Counted from the stretch's first letter, positions 47,601-60,758 are shown. The stretch is DNA of 64,000 nucleotides from Hansfordia pulvinata (GCA_006538405.1 BJKQ01000010.1:2294001-2358000), one strand, 5' to 3'. Program-made: numbers and translations. Notes: generated by a model not told the origin, from the sequence alone.

Positions 47601-50600
47601 AGACAACAAGGCGAGGAGGTGAGTAAGTGGTGCCGGGCGAGGCGCGGTCGTGGCGTGTGGGGGTGACCTGCACAGACGTTGGATCCGTACGCTGTGTGGC
47701 TGTCCTACGAGTAGTAGATACTCGTACTCCCTCCATACGGAGTGACGAGCATGTGAGGGTCCCGACTGATGACTTGCATCAACCCCACTCCTAGGGCGTC
47801 GGTGGCCCAGACCTCCCGGCTACCCAACTCTGCCCACTACCCTGCCACCTACGGCGTACGTCCGTCTACTCGCACCCTGTACTGAAGACTGCTTGGAGAT
47901 ATGCCCGGGCGACTACGTGAACTGACCGACGCAGGTCCCTTATCCGAGGAACCCAGGATTGGCGCGAATCAACGTCGGCGAAATTGTGCATCTTCGTCAA
48001 TAGCTTCGAGGGCCACTTTCCGGCGTCGTCGACGTCGTCGACGAGTTCGATATGGCATTTCGACGCATAAAAAAGCTCAAGGGTTTTGGTATAGGTTAAC
48101 AAATGCCACAGCGAGCCAGCGACGCCAGGGCCATGCGCCGTACCTTTCGAGCCGTCTCATCTGTCAGGATACCTCGGGCATCCTTACCATCCATCCAACC
48201 ACTCAGCCGATGGTGGCGCCCGTAGGATTCGATCCGGGATGAGCCTCGACGCACTTGGGCCTGTCAAAACGATCACATTCTGCTCGCGCGCTGACCCAAC
48301 ACGTTGGGTGCTCAGAAAGGCATGGCAGTTGCTTCAAGGCACCCGATGTTGACTGGATGGTCGGTCAGCCACTCCCCCCGATCTCCGCCCCGTCATGCGA
48401 GGCCTCTAACGACTAGCCCAGGTTCCAGATAGTAAGGGATTATTCGGGGCCACATCCTCAACATATTGGGGGTTTGTCAGCAACGGAGCAGGCTTCTGAT
48501 CAACTAGCCCCCATGCTACGTCTACGATACGTGACCAATGATTCTAACGGAATGGAGCCCTAAAAGGTATCCCGGTGATGTCCCAGGGAGGAGCCACGCC
48601 GATCAACTTTTAAGGCACGGCCTCTACCGTCACCAAGATCCTACATGGAACGCTGGTCACAAACTATCGCCCGTCTGTCAAGAATGCCCAGGCGCGTTCG
48701 CGTGGAGTTGGAGTGAAGACGCAACGCCTGACGATGTATACCGGGCATGCGTTTGAACAGTCTCGTCGACACAGGCCAAGGCTCTCATTTGGAAGTTTTC
48801 AGTCTGCACGAAGCCAAGCAAAGTATACCAACCCTAGACCAAGGCTGTTGAGTACGATCCTGATGTGGTTGTTGGCGGCCAGGGATCATAGCCAGTGGGA
48901 GTCTCTGGTCTTCCACTCAGTCATACATTCAAGCAGATGACGGAACAAAGTGTGAGCACTAGGGACTCATTCCTCGCGAGGTCAAGCAGCATCGCCACAA
49001 ATCCAAGACACTAGAACGCGCGGCGCCCAGGGGGCTGCAAGGGGCGATAGCGCGATAGGTGGCCATGTCTCAGCAACCGCGGCGTCTCCGAAAACGCGTG
49101 AACCGTCGAACAAGCCCATAGTCGTCGGACTCCTGCACGATGGCGTTAAGCCTGTCTCTCCCGTTCACTGGGTCACGCACGCTTCAGACTCGGCAGTGGG
49201 ACATCAGCTTTGACAATGGATAACGTGGTGTCCGCGCATAAGTGAGACCATCAGCCCCTCCCGCTGGCTCCACCGACGTGTTCGCATGGCACAAGAGGCT
49301 GGGCTGGGCGAGGCCTCATCTGCCTGAAGACATTCCGATGATCCCAACCTGCAACGACGCGGATGCTTACCCCTTACGCCCTCGAAGCCCCAGACGAATC
49401 CGCTGGCGCCGGTCATTTTCCTGTTTACGGCTTTTCGGCTCGTGGGCCACCGTCTTGTTTGCGCTTCTATTCAGAAAGCTGACGATCGGCGCGGGCCTAT
49501 GCGCGATTGAGCCTGATGGACGCCAATGCGTGTACGGATACGTGCAGCTGCAGCTTGCATGGGCAGGGTCATGTTCGTCGGCTTTCACCTAGAACCTCTT
49601 TGAGGTTAGGTGGTAAGGCTGCCCATTTTGCTGGCTGTTGCTGGCGTGGCTGGCCATGCACGCCGTGCTGGTTCTGGTTTTCGGGACCCGGGCTGCCCGA
49701 CGCGATTGTCGATCCTCAATGCCATGACAGATGGGCATCCTCCGTGGAAGTGTCATTTGACGAGCCGATGCGCCACTGCTGCTGTGGAGGGGATTGCGAC
49801 TCGCTGGGCGCGCGACGTGCGCCGCATGGATCATGAGCGTCTGCTGAACTCGTCACGAATACTGTCCTGTCTTTGCACCTGGAACAGCTACAAGCATGCC
49901 CGCCGGTCTACGGATACAGGATACAGAGTGTGGGATTACAGTCCCAACCAATAAAGTGGCTGGCGTGCACGGCCATCAAGACGACGATCATCAGTCAGGG
50001 AAAAGGCCTGGTCGCTTGGTCGCGTCCTGGTTGCGGCCCAAGAGATGCCAAATCGGGCTGTGCTGGCGATTTGATTGGCGGCTGTCGCGCCTTTCATAAA
50101 AAAGCGAAAATGGCGGCGACTGGCGATAGCTTGCGAGAATGATGCCGTCATATCGACGTCCTTTACCACCCTTCAGGCCGGCGTGCGCGCTCCTCTGCCA
50201 GGGCCCTGCCATGCTGGCTCCAAGTAGCGAGACCGAAGGCCAGTGTATCAGCATCGACGTGCTCGTACTTCACCTACCTTACGGACGGCGTGGTCAATGT
50301 TGAGGCAAATCGCTCCTGGAAACGGCACGCTGCCCAGCACGGGTGCAACCCCCCAATGTCACCAAAGTCGGTAGTCCTCTGAAGCTATCATCTGTGGGGC
50401 AATAGTCTCGATTGCTTTGGCTGGGGTAATCCCGCGATCGTCGCTGACTGCCGGTAGGCTCGGCCGCGCTCCGCAGCGAACGCAGAGCAAGGGGACGACG
50501 GGGACAGCACTCCTGCGAGCTTTGTGGACCACGAAGAAGCCTCTTCTTGCATGTGCTACATCCCAGAACGCCGAGTTCCTGACTTGCTGGCGGAGCGCGT

Positions 50601-51841
50601 CAACGCGAGGCTCTCCTCTCTCCTCACGCCAGGCCCACCTCATGCAAGGCCTATCCCTCCTCGACATATGGAAGTTGTCGACGCCTCCTTGAGGATACAC
50701 CCTTGGCTGGAATTCAGCTCTGCCCGGATCTGCACATTGTCGCGGCACAAGCATGCTCGATGGCATCAGGGTCCAAATCCAAGGACCGGGATGCCGACCC
50801 CACTGGAGGTATGAGTGCTTGGGGAGGGGCGGCTCTTACTTGGCTCGCCGTACGACCTCCGGGCGGTCTTCTGCTGGGTGGCAGGTGTTGCATGCTTCCA
50901 GACGGGGACAGTAACCCTCCAGTCATGTCCTCGTGATGCCGGCCCTCCACACCATCTTCACAAAGTCACCCCCTCGTCACGAGCTTCACACCATCATCAC
51001 ACGGGGCTGTGACCCTGGACAAATGAGGCAAGGCCAATCGACGGCTTGCCGGTGCCTCAGCTGTTGATTGCCCAGCTTTCCTCGGTCCGCTATCTGCTCC
51101 CCTCCCCCCAACACGGACGCGCCGGGAGCGGCCAGTCGAGGCCATTGGCACCGGCAACGCTATGCATGGCTCTCAAGCAACAGACACACTTGGGGGCTGT
51201 CAGATAACTTGTCTGTCCCCGCAGAGTTTGACACCCACCGGCACAGTCGGGCGTGCTCGAGAATGCCACGAGGATGGACGTGAAGCCAAAGCGACCGATC
51301 AGCTGTAAGCACCATGCAACCTAGAGATACCAGACGGCTGTTGGACATGGGAAGGGACCAGCCGATGTGAGAAAAATATGCCGGTGGTCCATGACGGCTC
51401 CAAGTCTCGGGCCGCGCGGGCTGACGAAGTTGCGCGCCGAAGCGCCCGCCCGTCGTCGCCGCGGGCTTGGAATCGTGAGCCACGGGTGGCTGAAGGGGCG
51501 CGCCGTGCCATATCTCGGCTATCTGATCTGAGGCCGTCCAGCCTGGAACCTGTGCACTCACCACGGGCCTTGCTTACGGGGTAGGGGATAGGCATTAGGT
51601 CGAGGTGGCGCCCAGAACATTCAGGTCAGCGAACTGGGACTGAACGGGCCGTGATGTGGTCCACACCGGTAGCTGGGGCGAATCAGCGGCCACATTCGCC
51701 CACCATCTCACAGCCCTGGGCCAACTTGTTCTGATCTCGTGTGCCACGCCGGAACTTGCTCCATGGCAGCCATCTCCTTCCTTGTCCGCGGCGCGTGCTG
51801 CCGCCGTGTCTGTCTCTCATCAGATCGTGTACGAGCACGGC

Positions 51842-51851
51842 GTACGAGTAC
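51842..51851. promoter_or_regulatory. GTACGAGTAC decamer
   Basis: Exact copy in the gene-free stretch, with near-copies GTACGAGCAC just upstream (51830) and ATACGAGTAC at 52303. Confidence 0.3.
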
Positions 51852-54101
51852 CCCGTGTTTGTTTCACAGCCACACTTCCCAGAGCGGCCTCCCACCCCTG
51901 TTCCTGATGCACACCCCATCCATCGGGCCCTCATGGGGCGGGTTTGAGTTCGACCGTCCGGTCTGTTAGCCCCGGTCAGCAAGTGGCCATTGTTCTCTCG
52001 AGCTCATAAGTAAGGAGTCAGTACGGAGCACTCGGTGCTGAGCTTGGGTTCGGCTGCGCTCACTCGCCTGCTCAAGATTCAGACTGCCTGAGGGGGTCTT
52101 AACGCCACCTCAGTGGCTTCCCTGGCGCTGTCCCCAGAGCGGGCTGGTGAACCAAGGATCGGCAAACCAGAGGCGGGGTCGGGCCGTCAAGTTCGCAGCC
52201 GTGGCTCGTGTGGCAACCCGTCTTTCCGATCTCCATTGTGGGAACCTCCTCCCCCCGCCCCTCGACGGCAGCCCCCTCGACGGCAGCTGTTCCAGATCAG
52301 AGATACGAGTACTCCTTTATAGTGTCCAAAGCCACCTGGTGACCTTCCAGCGGCGTTTTGACCCTCTTTGCGTGCTGGATCGGCACCGTGTCTCGTCGGC
52401 CTGAGGACACGGCGCCCACACACCTCGTTCGGTGACACAGATTGCAAGATGGACCGACGACGTGCCTCGCACAAGCGTGTGCTTCCTTCCTGTTCTCGAG
52501 GCGTTGCCGCGATCTTATGCTTAAAACATGTCACACAGGGATCTTCTCTCCGCTGCAGTGCGACAGCTGATCCCGCATCTCCCGGCATGCACTTGCAAGG
52601 TTGGGGGGGTCCCTTGGATGTGACCCTGCTAATGGCTGCCATTGACACAACCATCCATGCCGCCGACGATCATTGGGCGGCTTTGCCCGCTGCCGTTGCG
52701 GGTTGAGTTCCGCGGGCCCGAGCTCTGCGCCCTTCTCGAACCAGCCGCAGACTTGTCCCATTTGCCCCAACCTTTGCGTGACGCGTGCGCGTTCGACACG
52801 CACGGGGTCATGGCGCCTCAGGAGCATCATGAATGATCACGGTTGACTGGGCTAGGCAGATATGGAGTCTCCATCGCCTTCGCCAATTACCATCCCCAGA
52901 TCCCCCCCTATTCGCACATGCCATTCCCACTTCTCCCCTCTCCAGCCCATGCTCCGCCACTCCAAGTACGTGTACGCTTAGAACCCAAACCAGTCCTGCT
53001 CTCTCCCTACGTGTAATCGTACACACGGCTGGCACATGGGCAGTGTAAGTTCCAAATGGGGTGGTGAGGTGCCCATCACGTAACACACACGCGCCTCTTG
53101 ACTGATTCTACATTCGCCCAGTTTCTTTCCTGCTGGCGTCTCGTTTCTGTTGCCCGTCACGTCAAACCGGGTTCGAGGGAGGAGGGTGTGCTCACGGCCC
53201 GTGTGTCTCGCCCATCTACACGCAAACCAGCAATGGTCTTGCCCATCATCCCATGTTCCCAGTCTCAACCAGCGCTCGAGGGGGGGCCGGTTGATCGACT
53301 CACGCATCACGCGCTCGACACGCTGGGGCCCTTTCACAGGGTCTTCCCTAGGCGAGCCATCCGTGCCCTCCGGGGTGCGGACAAGGGCCGCTGCCGGTCT
53401 CCGAGCACGCCCAGACCGTGGCACGCCTCTTCGTGGCCGCGAGAAGCAGGTAATCACCTGCCACTGTTCTCGCCGCGTGCGGACGGGTGTGGCACACCCG
53501 TGGAAGCTGCCTCCCCTCCCCCATCCTGCAACCTGCCCACCCCGCACCCCCATAACTAGGTGGCCATGTCCCTTAGCCACATGCTGTCATTGATGGGGTA
53601 TTGAGTGTTGCGCGCCATGCGCGTCGAAAAGGCGTCCCCCTCCCCCTTCTCCTGGCTCACCTGATCCCGAAGGCGGGCCTCTTGCTTTGACTCAAGAGGT
53701 TGCCCGGCTCGTCACCAAACGCGCCAGCTAGGGGACGCGTCGCGCTCCATTTCGGCGTTTCTGTGAGCCTCTCCCTCCATCTTCTCGTGTGTCACGGGTC
53801 GTCGTCTCGTGTCGCGAGCAGGGAGCGTAGATTAGCCCCCCTTCTCGCCCATCTCACGCGGTGTTTCGTCGAGACCGGCCTGCCGAGATGCCGTGTACCC
53901 GTCAGCTACGGCCCAACGAGACGCGACGCTCTGGGCGAAAACGGTTTCTCTCTCGATGATGAGAAGGTGGTTGTTGGCCGCCGGAGCTTTCCTCCGTGCT
54001 CGTTGCCGCTTGTCCTCGGGGACGTGATGCTGTAAGCAGCTTTGTCCACTCGCATCGCTTTCCCGCTGGCCGACTGGTCGCCCTGCGCCGTGGCTTTCCC
54101 C

Positions 54102-54119
54102 GGGGGGGGGGGGGGGGGG
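54102..54119. repeat. homopolymer run of 18 G
   Basis: Eighteen consecutive G residues; length is unlikely to be sequenced reliably. Confidence 0.95.
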
Positions 54120-56218
54120 CTCGTGAATAAACTCTCGGGTCTCTTCGTCTACGCTTCGCCGCTTTTGGCCGCCCGATGGGGAGGTGCTTCGAGTTGCGAC
54201 GACTGCGGCCTCTAAGCCTTCTGGCGCCGTTGCCTATCCATGACGCCGTGTATCTCCCGCCACGTATGTCGTCGTGGCTTCATGCAGTTCTTCGACCTGA
54301 CGCTCTATCCCGATTCGTTTCTGTTCCTTTCGATCCTGGCCTTGTTATACCCCCCTACGGTGCGGTGTCTTTCTGATCGCGCGCACCGGTCCTTGAGCTG
54401 CGTGGTGGCTTCTGTGATGGCCGATTTCCATTCCATGTAGTCACTGTCGTTCCTTGTGCTGTGGAAGCTCAACCCACTTGTGCATGTAGGCACTTGTTGT
54501 CGTTTCTATCGATGCCGGCGGTGATCCATCCTCAAGGCCCATGTCTCTTTCCCATCCTCCATCATTCACCGATCCTTGTAAGTTATTGTTCCCGCCCTAT
54601 CGTCACCCGCACGCCGCACTCCGGCAGAAATGACTGCAGAGGGCGTCACACGTCCCCCCGCCCACATCGTCTGCGGCAAGGCTGGGATATCGCCCCTTCC
54701 TCGGCCGGAAGCACACGCCCTGAAGTACTGCTGCTGGCTTATGCACGCCCGCGAGAAGTGTTTGGCCTCCTGAAGGCACCAGCGCCAGCGTTTGGGCATC
54801 GCGGGAGGCTTCCAGACAGTATGCAATAAACTTAGTTTTGTGGTGACGATAGACTGGTGTATGATCATCACTTATTTAAGAGGCTTCTCGTCCTTGCTTG
54901 CACAGCGGGAAAACCTTTACAGAAGTCGAGTTCTCGCGGTTTGAAGTCTTTGACACTCAGTTTCAACTACCCCGTCAAGGTTGCTCCTCTTGGTAAATGT
55001 CTCGGGGTTCCGGCGTAGCACCTTCTCCCGTACAAAAATCTGCCATCACGCCGCCCAAGTCGCAGTCACCTTACCCGGGGCGTATTTGCTGAAATGACAC
55101 GGGATGTAATAAATGGGTGTGTGGGAGAGCGCAGTTATCATTTATTAAGTAAGGGTCATATTAAATAATCTTTAATACCTGCCTCCTTTCACGCCTTAAG
55201 CCGGTCATATCCTCCTTTATACCGGTGTCCTTATTAAAGGTTCGTTATAACCTTTTTAAGCCTTTTAATAATATTAAAATCTTTATTAATTCTTATCCCT
55301 TTTAAATAAGCCCTTTAACTTTTAATAAGTTTCCTTTAAATTTCCGATAAACCCTTAATTAACTTATAATAAAATAACCTTTTTTAATTATAGCTTATTT
55401 TTAATTTATAATAATAAATTATATAATAAGTAAAAGTAAGTTAAAAAAAGTATAATCTTACTCTTTTTTTATATAAAGCATATAATTATTTAATTAATAA
55501 AGCGGTTAATTAATTAAAATATAAAAAGTTCTTAATAATTATTATTATATATTAAATATAAGCGTGTTATATATATTATTAAAAGGTGTTTTAACCTTAC
55601 CGTGCCTCCTTTATAACTTTACTTAACTTTATTAATACTTTTTATATTATTATTTAAATTATAAATAACTTTATTATTTATTACTTATATATAAGTAAAT
55701 ATACTTAAAACATTATTAAAAGTATAAAAGCGCTTTTAATAAAAGTATAAAACCTTTCCCTTTTTCCGTGCTTTTTGTTTCTTTTTCTTTTTTTACTTTT
55801 ACTTTATTACCGTTTTATATATTATTTATTTTATTATATACTTTTTATTATATTCTTTTATTAAATATATTATAAAAGGGTTTTAAGTTTATTAATACTT
55901 TAACCGTGCTTAAAATTAACTTTATACACGTATTATTAACTTTATTCTCTTTTTTATATTTATTTCGCTCGTTTTTAATTTTTTTTAATTTTTTTAAAGG
56001 CTTTTCTTTTTTACTTATTTCCTTTTTTAAGTTTTATTTAACCTTTTATTACTTTATACTTAATTTTATACTGCTTTTATCTTAATTTATAAGTTAAAGC
56101 GGCGCGTATCGTTTATAAGTATGTTTTTAAGCTTTTTTTTTCTTTTTTTAATTAATTTTTAACCTTTTTTTATCTTTTCTTTAAATTTACTTTATCCTTT
56201 TTATATTTTAACCGGTTA

Positions 56219-56339
56219 TTATAAGTAGGAGACACGATCAGGTAAAGCAGTGTTAAAGAGGTAATATAAGGTATGTAACAAATAAGAATTAAACCTTAAA
56301 CCTCCACGTTTAATAAGAGATTTAAGGGGTATTTATAAG
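56219..56339 (+). repeat. 121-bp direct repeat, left copy (candidate LTR part)
   Basis: Same length and order as 60638-60758. This copy is the less mutated one; every visible difference is a C or G here against T or A in the right copy. It sits just before the pol relic, so it may be part of a long terminal repeat. Typical TG...CA ends could not be fixed. Confidence 0.85.
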
Positions 56340-56453
56340 CTCTCCCTTATCTCCGTTTTCGGAACCATTAAGGGTGTCGATAAGGTTTCCATTATCATTT
56401 AATTGATTATCCGGCAACTTTAACTCGGGGTCGTTAAACTCGTTATTAGCCAT
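56322..56453 (-). pseudogene. 43-codon ATG-initiated fragment of a transposon ORF
   Basis: Begins ATG at 56453 (MANNEFNDPEL...) and stops at TAA where it runs into the 121-bp repeat. A homologous, longer but RIP-damaged version starts at 61299 on the plus strand, with ATG changed to ATA. Probably the start of a gag-like ORF, truncated. It points away from the pol relic, which is unusual. Confidence 0.5.
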
Positions 56454-56462
56454 GTTCTTAAG

Positions 56463-59330
56463 CATAATAAAACGCTCCGTTTATATATAGATTATAAAGG
56501 ACTTAATAAGGTAATAATTAAGAATCGGTATACATTACCCTTTATTTTAAAGCTGCTTAATAAAGTGTTAAAAGCCCGTGTCTTTAATAAGCTAAACTTA
56601 AAGGATATATATTATTATATACGTATACGTTAAGGCGATAAGTGGAAGATTACGTTTTATACTTAATACGGGTATTATAAGTTCTTAATTATATTTATAA
56701 GCTTAAGTAATACTCTTATTACTTTTTAAGCTTATATTAATAAAGTGTTAAAGGATTAACTTAATAATATATGTATCGTTTATTTAAACGATATCCTTAT
56801 TTACTTTAAGGATAACGAAACATATACGAAACATTTATAAATAATAATTTAAGTATTACTTAATATAAGCCTTTATATTAAGCCGTTAAAGTGCCAGTTT
56901 TTTAAAGAGTCTTTAAAGTTCTTAAAATATATAATCTTTATTAAAGGAATTTTTATAAACCTTATAAAGGTTAATATAATCACTTATTAACCTTTATTAA
57001 AGTCTTAATATAATATTTAAGTCTTTATCGGCTTTATTAACTTTTATTAACGCTTTATAAACGGATTCTTAAGGATTACTCCTCTTTTAATTAATTATTT
57101 AAAAAAGTCCGAATCCTTATTAAAGCTTAAAAGAGATAAGTTCCTTAATATATTAATTAAAAAGGTGTTTATTAGCTTAATTTAAGTATTTAAGGAAGCT
57201 CTTTTATTACTTTACTTTAATTTAAAAAAGTATATACATATGAAAACCGACGCTTTAAGCTTAAGCATGTTTAAGATCCTTTTATAACTTAATAAAGAAG
57301 GTAAATAACACTTAATAACGTTTTAATCTTATAAGCTATTTAAGGCCGAATTATAATATATTATAAGTGATTAAAAGATACTTATAATAATAAGTAATTT
57401 TAAGTATTAATAATATTACTTATAAGGCTTTAAGTTCTTTATAAAAGTTTTAAACGATTATAATAATTTATGTACGTTTATAAAGTTTATACGCTTAAAC
57501 GGCCAATAAGTTAAATAGCTTTTATTCCTTAACCTTTTTAACTTTAAAATTAAGTATTAATTAAGGAAGTAAAACCTTATTAATTTACCTTTAAAACGGT
57601 TAAATTATTAAGGCGATAAGCTTAATAATTTAAAACTTTTACTTATAATAAAATAAAAGCTTAAAGTAAAGAATAATAACGTTAACAATTAACTTATTAA
57701 CCTTTTAATATATGTTATTACTGCTTTTAAAGTATATAAAGTGTAAGTAATTATATAAAGCCGTGTATATAATATTATAAAATAAAATACCTTATATATA
57801 AAAGAACCGTTTATAATATTAAAAAAGCTCTTAATATAAGCTTAAAAAAAAGATATAAAATATATTAAGATTTATAAGAGAATTAACGTACATCCGGATT
57901 AAATTATATAAAGGCCTTTTTTATATTATAAAAGGAAGATATTTATACTTATTAAAAATAATATTAAATATTAATTATTATAAATGTATTATAATAATTT
58001 ATTAATAAGGCACTTTAAAGTTAATAAAATATTAAAATTAATTAATTAAAAGTTTTATTAATTATTATAAAAAGTAAAAGTTTAAGCATATATTAAGTAA
58101 TATAAAATTTATATAAGTTTAAAAGCGAAACGCTATTAACCTTACAGTAAATTATAAAGCTTATTAATATTAAATACTCTTATATAAGAGCTATTTATAA
58201 ACTTTATTATAAGCTTATTAAAGGCATAATATTAAAGGTAATAAGTAAATAGTATCCTTATCTTTATAAATAAGTTCTTAAAACTATATATATTTTAAGC
58301 TATTTTAAATATAATTATAATAAAAGAGCTTATTATATTATTATATACCGAAGTTTATTATAAGTTTAATAACCTTAAAAGCATATTAATAAATAAAGGC
58401 TTATTATTTATTAATTAATATTAATTTAACTTATATTATTACTTATATATTAAAAAAAGGTATTTAATTACGTTTTATATATAAACCGATAAGTAAATAA
58501 AACATATAAATATTATACTTAAAATATACTTACATTACTTTATATAAAAATAAATAAAGTATTAATTAATATTATTAATAAACACGTACTTCACGATTAA
58601 TAATAATATAAACGCATTAATAAAATAAAGCCTTTTTTAAATATTATACGGTTAATAACTTAACTTACTTAACATTAAATATATCGCTTATAAAAAAGAA
58701 AGTATATTAATCCTTATAATAAAAGATAAGTTAAAAAAGTTAACGAATTTACGATAAATATTATAAAAAAAGTAATATAAAATAATAAAGCGATAATAAA
58801 AGTATTATAATAAAAAACATTAACCTTTATAATTATAAAAAGGTTAATTAATAACCTTATTAATTATAAACTTTTATATAAAGTATAAGAAAATTTTATT
58901 AAAGTATATAAGACTATTTCGGATCTTAAAGTTAATAAACCATATAATATATAAGCTTATATTACCCTTAAAATATAATCGAATTTATAACGTATTTTTA
59001 ATTTAATATTTAAAGCCTTAAATTACTTATATATATAACCCGTTACTTATATTAAACCTTAATAATAAGAATAAGTAAAAAGTGGAAAACGTTATTAATT
59101 ACCGCGTTAATAAAGGTATAAATTATTATAAAGTAAAATAAGTAAAGTAACCTTATAAATATAATTAATAAGTACACGAGGACGATATATAAAATATAAA
59201 GTAAGCAATTATTAAGTTCTTAAAGAGTATTAAAGCGAAACGGTCTTTTATTAATAAGATTTTAAAGAAAACACTTAAGTTAAAAGGCTTAAAACGGCCT
59301 TAAAACCCCTTTTATTAAAGTGTGAATTTA
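56463..59330 (+). mobile_element. RIP-inactivated Ty3/gypsy chromovirus pol relic
   Basis: Reading one frame from 56463 (with many TAA/TAG stops) gives the reverse transcriptase palm (TLRLYIDYKGLN; the catalytic YxDD box appears as VYLNDILIY near 56778-56804, an Asp-to-Asn change expected from G-to-A), then the connection and RNase H. Integrase-like sequence follows around 57,850-58,900. At 59082, still in the same frame (873 codons later), VENVINYRVNKGINYYKVK is a chromodomain. The order RT-RNase H-integrase-chromodomain marks a fungal chromovirus. Gag, protease and the first part of RT are missing at the left, where the sequence joins the 56322-56453 segment. No indel breaks the frame; damage is by point mutation only. 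Confidence 0.85.
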
Positions 59331-60637
59331 CGAGCTATTTATAACTCGATTATAAGAAGTTATATTCTTTAAAAAAGGATTTAAAACCCTTTTAATTTAA
59401 AATTAAATTATAAACGCACCGAATACCTTACGAGTACCCCTTAACTTTTAATAATAAATAAAAGAAGTAAAAGCGTTTTTAATATTAAAGTAATCACGCT
59501 TTAAAATAAGGTTAAGCTTTTTACTTATAAGATCTTATATATCTTACACGTATTAAATAATAATAATATATTAAGCTTAATAACCTTAAGCCTTAATAAG
59601 GTATAATAATATTATTATTTTAATATAAAATTCCTTTTTAATCTCAGATTATAAAAACCTTTATTAAAATAAATCGAAACCCTTATAAAATAAGTATAAT
59701 TAAAAGGGTATTTATTACTTTAAATTTAATAAATAAGATTATATAAATATAAGTTTAATATACTTATATAATAACGATATAATAATCGTTACGCGTATTA
59801 TTAATAATCTTTTTAATATTAAATAAACCTTATTTTACTTTATACGTAATTATAAAGGATTTAAAGGCCTTTTTTAAGCGAAATTACGTTAAAGCGATAT
59901 CTTTTTATTACTTTTTTTTATTAAAGCGAATATTCTCTTTTTAATAAATATTAAATATAAAATTAAAAAGAATCGTAAAGCGTATAACGTTATACTTAAA
60001 TATAATAAGTAATTATATATAAATAAAATATTAAAAAACCTTTATAAGGATTTATAAAAGTATTAAAAGGAATTCGACTTATAAGCTTATAAGTATAATT
60101 ACTTTTTCGGTAATAAGTATAAATAAAACTTTTAAGTTAATTAAACTTATAAATAACCTTAAATAAAATATAATACTTAAGTTAATAAGTATAAATAATT
60201 ACGCTTATATATTTTTTATAAAATTTTAAGGTAATAATGGCCGATTTATATTTATTATATACTTTATTTTTAATATAAATACCTTATCGGTAAGGCTTTT
60301 TAAAAAAGGTCTTATTTATAATAATATTATAACGCTTTTACGTAAAAGTTAATAATAATTTAATTAAGTATTAAAAGGGTTTTATAATATAAGATTTTTA
60401 AACCTTATATTTTAAAGTAAAGATAATAATAATACCGTTACGCTTACTTAAAAGTTAACTTAAAAGTGATAATATTCTTATTATTATAAGGCTTATTAAA
60501 AGTTTAAATAATTAAGTTATTACCTCCGCTTTAATTATAAGACGATTTAAGCAGGTTTTAAAAGGGATTTATAAGCTTTCCTTTATCTTTATTTTTAAAA
60601 TTATTAAAAGTATTAATAAGGTTTTTATTGTTATTTA
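57990..60637. repeat. left arm of giant inverted repeat
   Basis: Pairs with 61353-64000 around a centre near 60,995. Paired landmarks include the GCGAAACGC string at about 58124 against GCGTTTCGC at about 63858, the CTCCGCTTTAATTA string at about 60525 against its complement near 61455, and the GAGCTATTTATAACTCG area near 59330 against 62650. Arms differ by scattered, mostly C/T and G/A changes. The left arm holds the 3' part of pol. Confidence 0.93.
60576..60637. repeat. 62-bp segment repeated at 56340-56401
   Basis: CTTTCCTTTATCTTT... here against CTCTCCCTTATCTCC... on the left, again differing by RIP-type transitions. On the left it follows the 121-bp repeat; here it precedes it, so the order is permuted. 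Confidence 0.75.
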
Positions 60638-60758
60638 TTATAAGTAAAAGACACGATTAAGTAAAGCAGTGTTAAAGAGGTAATATAAAGTATATAATAA
60701 ATAAGAATTAAACCTTAAACCTTTATGTTTAATAAGAGATTTAAGGGGTATTTATAAG
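60638..60758 (+). repeat. 121-bp direct repeat, right copy (candidate LTR part)
   Basis: Identical in length to 56219-56339 and in direct orientation, 4.4 kb away. More heavily mutated: differences such as AGGAGAC to AAAAGAC and CTCCAC to CTTTAT are all G-to-A or C-to-T. Confidence 0.85.

Larger units (their letters stand above)
42436..55130. other. 12.7-kb region without recognisable genes
   Basis: Base composition is like genic DNA, but the frames are short, overlapping on all strands, low in complexity and without conserved motifs. I could not build any credible spliced gene. Palindromic strings such as TACCTAGGTA (near 44023) and ATACCTTAGGTACC (near 44118), plus GTACGAGTAC-type motifs, recur. 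There is a short C-rich repeat at 44627 and an 18-G run at 54102. It may be decayed DNA, non-coding transcription units, or genes of families I cannot see by eye. Confidence 0.4.

Noticed and set aside
48205..48245. Possible tRNA (GGATTCGATCC)
   Set aside because: Only two or three T-stem pairs form and no acceptor or anticodon stem fits.
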